DNA of 64,000 bases. Origin: Achatina immaculata (taxonomy: Eukaryota > Mollusca > Gastropoda > Stylommatophora > Achatinidae). Positions within the stretch are counted from its first letter, which is position 1, and each line of letters opens with the position of its first letter. Where the stretch lies: assembly GCA_009760885.1 (NCBI GenBank), contig CM019713.1:27060927-27124926 (forward strand). The letters are read 5' to 3'. Both the position numbers and the translations under genes were made by a program. The notes under the pieces were generated by a model that had not been told where the DNA came from, did no database searches, and was given only the letters and a program-made list of their open reading frames with translations. This document shows, in pieces, positions 57,255-64,000 of the stretch.

Positions 57255-57399
57255 TCCACTACAGTTCTAAAAACCTATAGATGATTAAACAGTTGAGTGA
57301 CTAAAATGAAAATTTCAATAAATAAATAAATCAAAGTGCAGATTCGCAATGTACCATAAAACAAAAGGACATACCACAAGACTGGTTGCCTGAAGTCAA

Positions 57400-57853
57400 A
57401 AGAGGTGCATACAATAACGGACAGAGATGAAATAATGACAAGATGGTGGGAATACATTAGAGAACTCTATGAGGACAATAGAGCGAAATAGATATACGAA
57501 ATAATAATGAAGAGCCTTACATATTAAAAGCAGAAGTGGATGATGCCATCAAACACATGAAAAACAACGAAGCACCAGGACCAGATAAAATCACCAAGGA
57601 AGAATTTGAAGTGTTAGGAGAGCTCGGCATAGCAATAATTACCAGACTGTTGAATGACATCTGTAACAGTCCCATCAGACATTTTGCAATCAGTTTTCAT
57701 TGCCCTACCAAAGAAACAAGGTGCAGTTGAATGTGAAGACCATCGAACCATTAGTCTTATCAGCTATGTTACTAAAATCCTACTTTGTATTGTCATTAGA
57801 AGATTCAGGAGGAAATAAAACCAGAAATTGCTGAAGAACAGTGTGGCTTCGTC

Positions 57854-57887
<34 letters not shown>

Positions 57888-59030
57888 ATGGAAAGATCAA
57901 TAGAAGTAAAGACTGGCATATACTTATGCTTCATAGACTACTGTAAATCATTCGATAAAGTGAGCACACAGAAATTATAAGAATGCTGGAAGACATTAAC
58001 ATAGATGGGAAAGATCTGAAGCTCATCAAAAACATATACTGGCAGCAATCAGCACCAATGAAGGTTGAGGACAAAATAGGAGCATTCCAAGACATAATAT
58101 TGGGAATGAGACAAGGATGTGTTCTATCTCTTGACCTCTTCTCCTTTTAAAGCGAAAACATAATGATAAATATAGATAGCTTGCCAGGAATATCAACTGG
58201 CGGGTACAACTTTAACAACTGAGTGATATGCGGACGACAACATTCTGATTGCTAAAAGTGAAGAGGAGCTACAGTCTCTTCTGGACATCATGGTTCATGA
58301 AAGTAAAAGTAAAGGTCTCAGCCTGAATAAAAAGAAGACTGAAGTGATCTTCATCTCAAAGAAAAGAATACCACCAAAATGTAGCATTACCATCGATGGC
58401 ACACAACTGAAACAAGTTGATAGATTCAAGTACTTAATAACAATTATAACAGCTGATGGGAAATGTCACAACGAAATAAAAAGCAGACATGCTCAGGCGA
58501 AGTCAGCATTCCAGAAAATGAGAAACATTTTGTGCAACATATCCATATCAATGGAAACAAGATTCCGAGTACTTAAATGTTACATCGAGACAATTTTGTT
58601 TTATGAATTGAAGCATGGTCCATGAATAAGAGAGTTCAGCGAGAAATGGACGTCATGGAAATATGATTCATAAGAAGGATGTTGAAGGTACTATGGACAG
58701 CTAAGAAAACTAACGAAGAAGTCTTAAGAGAGGCTGGAGTTAAAAGACAAATTACAGCAAAGATCAGAAGCAGACAAACTAGATTTGTAGGACATTTTCT
58801 GAGAAGAGGAAAATTGGAACACACTGCGGCAACTGGAAAAATTGAGGGAAGAAAAGACAGAGGAAAACAGAGAGAGAAGAAAAGACAGAGGAAAACAGAG
58901 AGAGAAGTTACTGGATGGGCTGTCAGTGTGGCTAGGAAGGAAGTCACCGGCGGATCTCATAATCAAGTCTAAAGACAGGGAAATGTGGGGAGAAGTGATC
59001 GCCTACGCCACGCGGCACGGCACGTGATTG
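57400..59030 (+). mobile_element. RTE-like LINE, long but degraded copy
   Basis: Order of blocks: KHMKNNEAPGPDKITKEEFE, a FVE-like motif, LCFIDYCKSFDKV (broken by a stop), LKLIKNIYWQQ, MRQGCVLS-DLFSF, the palm as YADDNILIAKSEEEL (YADD intact), KGLSLNKKKTEVIFISKKRI, a VLKCYIETILFYELKHGP break, TAKKTNEEVLREAG, and an end reading SPADLIIKSKDREMWGEVIA then YATRHGT. Several frameshifts and stops; a (TA)n of 28 bp is inserted at 57858-57886. Distinct from, but related to, the next element. Confidence 0.88.
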
Positions 59031-59159
59031 ATTGACCAGAAAACAAATGATGTTAAAAACGTTGATTCCCCCCCCCCCCAAAAAAAAAGCTGTCGTCCTA
59101 AACAGTGTTTTACATATTTATATTTAATGCCGAATAAAAAATGGAAACTTATTTGTTAA

Positions 59160-60906
59160 AATACTATAATAAGATAGAGGACTCTCATATTAAAGACAGC
59201 AAAAACATGCACAAACGAATTAATGAACTCACAGGCAGGAAAACAAAATATACCACAGGATGCCTGAAATCGAAAGAAGGTAATGGGAAAAGAAGACATT
59301 GTGGACAGATGGACAGAGTATATCGGTGAGCTATATGGAGGAGAAAGACCAGAATTAACACCAGATACTGAAAACTGTGAGGGACCACCAATACTTGAAG
59401 ATGAAATCATAGATGCCATCAAACACATGAAGAAAGGAAACGCGACTGGGCCTGATAATATAACAATAGAAGAAATAGAGGCACTAGAGGAGACAGGAAT
59501 AAAATTAATAACCAAGTTACTGAATGAAATTCACAACAGTGGTTATATTCCCCTTGACCTGATTAAATCCACGTTTATAGCACTACCAAAGAAACCAGGT
59601 GCAAAGGAATGTGACGACCACCGGACTATCAGCCTCTCATGTCACATAAGGAAGCTACTTCTGAGAATAATTATGAGAAGAACAAGGAAAAAGATAAAAA
59701 TGGAAATAGCAGATGAACAGTTTGGATTTGTTGAAGGAAAGGGAACACACAATGCCATTTATGCTTTACGAACACTAACATAAAGAGCTTTAGAAGTACA
59801 GAAAGATCTCTACTTATGCTTCATTGATTACACCAAGGCATTTGACAAGGTGAAACATAATGAAATTATTAAAATGCTTGAAGACATCAATATAGACGGC
59901 AAAGACCTGAGGATTGTAAAACATCTATACTGGCAGCAAGAAGCAGCAATTCGAGTTGAAAATAGAATTGGAAAATATCAACCTATAAAACAAGGGGTGC
60001 GACAAGGATGTGTACTATCTCCAGACCTTTTTTCTCTGTATAGCGAGAATATTCTAAGAACAATCATCACAGAACCAGGCATAAAAATTGGAGGATACAA
60101 TATTAACAACCTTCGGTATGCTGACGACACAGTACTGATAGCTGAGAACCAACAAGACCTGCAAAATCTCTTGGATAGAGTCGCCAAAGAAAGTGAACAG
60201 AAAGGCCTTACTTTGAACATCAAAAAGACAGAGACTATGGTTATATCTAAGAAACAGAATCCACCAGCATGCAGTATTAAATTAAACTGAACTGTTCTAA
60301 AGCAGGTGCAGAAATTCAAATATCTTGGAGCAGTAATAACTTCAGATGGGAAATGCAGAACAGAAATTAGGAACAGAATAGGCCAAGCAAAGACTGCATT
60401 TCAGAGAATGAGAAACATATTGACCAACACATCCTTATCAATGAATGTTAGAAAACGAGTCCTAAAATGCTATATTGAACCTATCTTGTTATATGGAAGT
60501 GAATCATGGACAATAGGCAAGTCTGCACAAAAATCATTGGAAGCAGCAGAAATGTGGTTTATTAGAAGAATGTTGCGAATCCCCTGGACAGCAAAAATAA
60601 CTAATGAAGAATGTAGGAGAAGAGCTGGAGAGACAAAAAACCTTGTCAAAAAGATAAGAGAGAGACAATGTACTTTCATAGGACATGCAATGAGAAGAGG
60701 GGGCATTGAAAATATTATAACAACAGGAAAAATAGAAGGAAGAAGATCAAGAGGAAGACCAAGAGAAATGATACTGGACAGTCTGACGGGATGGTGTGAG
60801 AGGAGATCACCAACTGAGCTGATGGCCTGCATGAAGGATCGCGTACTCTGGAGAAGCATAATAGCCAACGCCAGTCGGCACGGCACATGATGATGGTGAT
60901 GATGAC
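59160..60906 (+). mobile_element. RTE-like LINE, best-preserved copy in the window
   Basis: 5'-truncated in the linker (RINELTGRKTKYTTGCLKSK). After an apparent 8-nt deletion near 59281 compared with the minus copy, one frame runs to 60890, interrupted only by stops at 59781 and 60288. Blocks: [118 protein letters not shown] (catalytic YADD present), KFKYLGAVITSDGKCRTEIR, YGSESWTIGKSAQKSLEAAE, and the end WRSIIANASRHGT. A GATGATGGTGATGATGA tail follows. The endonuclease domain is missing, so it cannot be autonomous. Confidence 0.93.
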
Positions 60907-61149
60907 TATAACAACTATTTCATGTTTTATTTCTTTGATTTTTAGTAAAACAAAAATCTCAGTGACAAAAACGGCCCACACTATTTTTATTCAGCCATAA
61001 GACACCGAAAAGTTATTTTGCTCCGTTTCGCGCGGTCCTTGTTATTTATAATCACATTATTTGTCTTTCATCCTCTGTGCTATTTCATACAGTTGTTGGT
61101 TCACGCACCCCCCCCCCCCCCCACCTCATCCCCCTCTCATTCCCCTATT
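60907..61149. other. No feature except a poly-C run
   Basis: C17-like run at 61107-61123. Confidence 0.5.
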
Positions 61150-61262
61150 ATTTAAAATCCATTAGTAACACTTCATCCTTTAACTCAAACCTTTTGTCAA
61201 TATTTACCTGCTATGTCTCCATAGCAGAACCAGGAGTCTCTCAACCCACGGCTCTCCAGCTA
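61150..61262 (+). mobile_element. CR1-like C-terminal fragment
   Basis: Reads LKSISNTSSFNSNLLSIFT then a TCTCAACCCACGGCTC stretch, matching part of 34285-34937. The 65-bp-class array follows directly; the LINE 3' end appears again at 62300-62682. Confidence 0.75.
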
Positions 61263-61510
61263 AATCAGTATTTCATTCTCTTGAATACTATACAGCACTG
61301 TTAAACAGTTATTTTGTCGCCAGCTGAATCAGTATTTCATTCACTTGAATACTATACAGCACTGTTAAACAGTTATTTCGTCGCCAGCTGAATCAGTATT
61401 TCATTCACTTGAATACTATACAGCACTGTTAAACAGTTATTTCGTCGCCAGCTGAATCAGTATTTCATTCTCTTGAATACTATTCAGCACTGTTAAAACA
61501 GTTATTTGCT
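61255..61510. repeat. 64-bp minisatellite, 4 copies
   Basis: Unit CGCCAGCTGAATCAGTATTT, CATTCACTTGAATACTATAC, AGCACTGTTAAACAGTTATT, TCGT. Confidence 0.95.
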
Positions 61511-62097
61511 TAGTTGTGATACTAAGTCTCAAACCCTGTTGCATAGATATACACGGTATAACTAAGTAACAACACAACAACCCAGGCCAACAATAACAAT
61601 ACGCTGTCGAGCAGTCTAACGTGAAGGACAGTTAACCACAATTTATACATGACAAATGGGAGAGTTAACACGGAGTCCACATATCACAGAAGCTAAGAGT
61701 TGCAAAATACAACTGGAAAACGTTAATGGAAACCAAAAACGTCTGAATGAATGATTGCAAAAAATGGAACTTATGAATGTAAACTGAAATGAAGGAATCA
61801 ACAAGAAGGTACACAGGCTATCGGGATGAGCTGTGATCGCCATAGCAATCTACCACACACACTCAAACTTGTAAATATACTGACCTCAATCATTGCGAAA
61901 TATCTGTGCACAACTTCCATCAGAATCGCATTTCATAATTTTGTCTTAAAAACACTACATAATGATGTGCACAACAATATACACTTAAAAGGACAACCAA
62001 ACTTACATAAAACCTACACGATGACCCAGTCAACTCGAACAGCCATCCAAGACCAAACTAACTAGACCTACTCTCTCTCTCTCATTCTCTCTCTCTT

Positions 62098-62130
<33 letters not shown>

Positions 62131-62299
62131 GATCCCAAGCAGGAGTCTTTTTCCTTGCAAAAGGAACCCCAGACCCCGTGATCAAGTGACCAATTGGAAC
62201 ACGGAGGCAAAACTCGCTCCGTGCTTGCATAATCATCTGTGCCATGGCCAACAAGTTACAACCTCTGTTCTGTCATAGAATATCTTCTTTATTCTGTTA
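61511..62299. other. No gene recognised; (CT)n at 62070-62129
   Basis: Unique sequence with a pyrimidine tract of CTCTCT and TTTTTCTC. Confidence 0.45.
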
Positions 62300-62682
62300 C
62301 ACAGCCATCAAGTTCCAAAAGGAAATAATTCTAAAAGTAACTTGTTAGATCTCGTTAGAAATTATGTTAATGAATGTTCAAGAACATATATTAGCAAAAC
62401 TGTACTTAAAATGTATTTCTATTGGGATGTCTATGCTTGCCTGTGTGCACGCGTGTGTGCGCTATTTTGTTAGACTAATTACCTTTTCTCTTATATTGTA
62501 AATATAAGAGTTTAATTCTGCACTCTTTTGATATGTTTTTCCCTCATGTAATTTATATACTTGTATTAAATCGAGTGTGTGGGAAGAATGAAAGATGGAG
62601 TGATGAAGGGCAGAATGTAAGATTGGCCTGCGTACCCAATTCTTTACCGTTTAAAAATAAAGATCATTCATTCATTTTCTCT
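62300..62682 (+). mobile_element. CR1-like LINE 3' UTR, (ATTC)n tail
   Basis: AACTTGTTAGAT, CTTTTGATATGTTTTTCCCT, GTGTGTGGGAAGAATGAAAG, GATTGGCCTGCGTACCCAAT, AATAAAGATCATTCATTCAT. Same module order as 34560-34937. Confidence 0.87.
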
Positions 62683-62702
62683 CTCTCTCTCTCTCTCTCT
62701 CA

Positions 62703-62761
<59 letters not shown>
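62683..62761. repeat. (CT)n then (CA)n microsatellite
   Basis: Directly follows the LINE tail; about 27 CA units. Confidence 0.97.
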
Positions 62762-62762
<1 letters not shown>

Positions 62763-62769
62763 AGAGAAC

Positions 62770-63668
62770 GAAAATCACTGTCTGATATAAATGATGATAA
62801 ATTGTGTGGTGCTATCTTTGTTGACTTCAAGAAAGCCTTCGATATAAATTACCCGAGAGTCTAGCGAAAAAGCTGAAGGGTTATAGATTACACCAATACA
62901 TGACCAAATTTATCACATCTTGTCTCTCAGGCAGACAACAGGTAGTTTGCTTCAGAAACCAAATATCTGACTCATCTGTGGTTGATACTGGTGTTCCTCA
63001 AGGCTCCATTCTTGGTCCTCTTCTCTTTGCTGTCTACATTAACAATCTACCACTTCATTTCAAACACTCTTCATGTGATCTTTTTTCTAAAGACTTCACA
63101 GTTTATACTTTGTACAGGTGAGTGTGGCATTAGTAGGTACATGAGGCGCTTCAAAATATAAATAATGAGATTAAATTGAGTAATAATAACTGTATGTTGA
63201 TAAACACCAACAAAACGAAATCAGCGCTCATCACGACAGGACAGAAACTACAGAATGCAACAGAAACTACACTACATATTTGTGCTGGGACTACAGAAAT
63301 AGAAAACGTTCATGAGCACAAAACTCTCATTATAGATCAACATTTAACTTGAAATTCTCATGGACATAACCTGACAGCACAGAAAGTTTACAAATTTACT
63401 CAAATTAAACACTTTATCGAGCAAGACAAAATCATGCTACATATCACAAATACAAACACACTTAGGGAATTGTTCCACAATCTGGGATGGATGCTTACTC
63501 TCAAACACAGAAAGGCTCCAGTCACTTCACAAACAAGCATTAAATCTCTTTTGTGACAAGCATCCAGTGCAGACTGCAGTTAAGCACAAACAGCTCTCAG
63601 AATTCTAACCCTCAAATATAGAGTCATTTTTAGCAAAGTTAAGTTTGTTCATAGAAGTCTATGGCATA
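62770..63668 (+). mobile_element. CR1-like LINE RT fragment, degraded
   Basis: IFVDFKKAFD region, then LSGRQQVVCFRNQISDSSVV, TGVPQGSILGPLLFAVYINN and LPLHFKHSSCDLF. The catalytic FADD is replaced by frameshifted sequence. The later blocks (MLINTNKTKSALITTGQKLQ-like, EHKTL) follow in other frames. It aligns with the minus copy at 50848-52755. Confidence 0.85.
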
Positions 63669-63688
63669 ATGCACCGGCTTGCCTGTAG

Positions 63689-63958
63689 TAAAAGTAAAGA
63701 TAGTCCCATAGCATTTCAAATGCCGTAGGGGGTGAAGCGTTAGAGACCTCATTATGCTGGGTCATCAGCGTATGAGGTAGGGTGACCAGTTCCTTTCCTC
63801 GCTGCCTTTACTTCCCAGATTTTCTCTGGTACCCATTTTACGAGGCTGGGTCGACCTCAGGGCCGTATTGGTCGGAAAAAAATCCCGCTCAGCTGGGGAT
63901 TCGAACCCTCGACCATTTGGTTGCTAGACGAGTGCTCTAACCACTACGCTAGCCGGTC
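63689..63958 (-). mobile_element. tRNA-derived SINE (family 1) inserted in the LINE
   Basis: Minus strand matches the SINE at 10451-10726 over its length: A box TAGCGTAGTGG, B box GGTTCGAATCC, core GGTACCAGAGAAAATCTGGG, and a TATCTTTACTTTTA tail. The flanks CACCGGCTTGCCTGTAG (63672-63688) and CACCGGACAGCCTGTAG (63959-63975) are a 17-bp target duplication with two mismatches. Confidence 0.92.
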
Positions 63959-64000
63959 CACCGGACAGCCTGTAGCCACTAGTTAAATGTAACACTCAGC

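Overview
This is a eukaryotic nuclear window: introns with GT/AG borders, no operons, several clades of non-LTR retrotransposon, tRNA-derived SINEs, DNA-transposon MITEs, and an exceptional load of mini- and microsatellites. The repeat families look like those of an invertebrate, most likely a mollusc (gastropod), but that is inference. No RNA gene, CRISPR array, bacterial gene or virus is recognised.

The only convincing host gene lies on the minus strand. Three exons (18476-18883, 10950-11056, 2048-2232) have good splice borders and compatible phases. Together they encode an N-glycosylation-rich ectodomain with an EGF-like six-cysteine module, a short acidic stalk, one transmembrane helix and a basic cytoplasmic start: a type I single-pass membrane protein whose first and last exons are not identified. 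Its two introns (about 7.4 and 8.7 kb) hold at least a dozen minisatellites, a SINE, a nested SINE/LINE pair and a pogo/Tigger-like MITE.

Layout. 1-2 kb: purine-rich sequence. 2-19 kb: the split gene and its satellite-filled introns. 19-29 kb: unique sequence, LINE fragments, a 27-bp and a 24-bp satellite. 29.6-42.4 kb: an RTE-like LINE on + and another on -, each beside the same two minisatellites in opposite orientation, enclosing CR1-like LINE 3' ends, pyrimidine tracts and a 44-bp satellite. 42.4-50 kb: mostly unique sequence with a very homogeneous 40-bp satellite, a hAT-like MITE and a 690-bp purine tract. 50-55 kb: two nested insertions with target-site duplications and a long GAA tract. 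57-61 kb: two long RTE-like copies, including the best preserved one. 61-64 kb: CR1-like fragments and a SINE.

No mobile element here looks autonomous: every LINE is 5'-truncated and carries stops or frameshifts. The interest lies in the split membrane-protein gene, the nesting order of the insertions, the inverted composite satellites, and the way LINE 3' ends abut tetranucleotide microsatellites. Array boundaries and copy numbers were read by eye and are approximate to a few bases or units.
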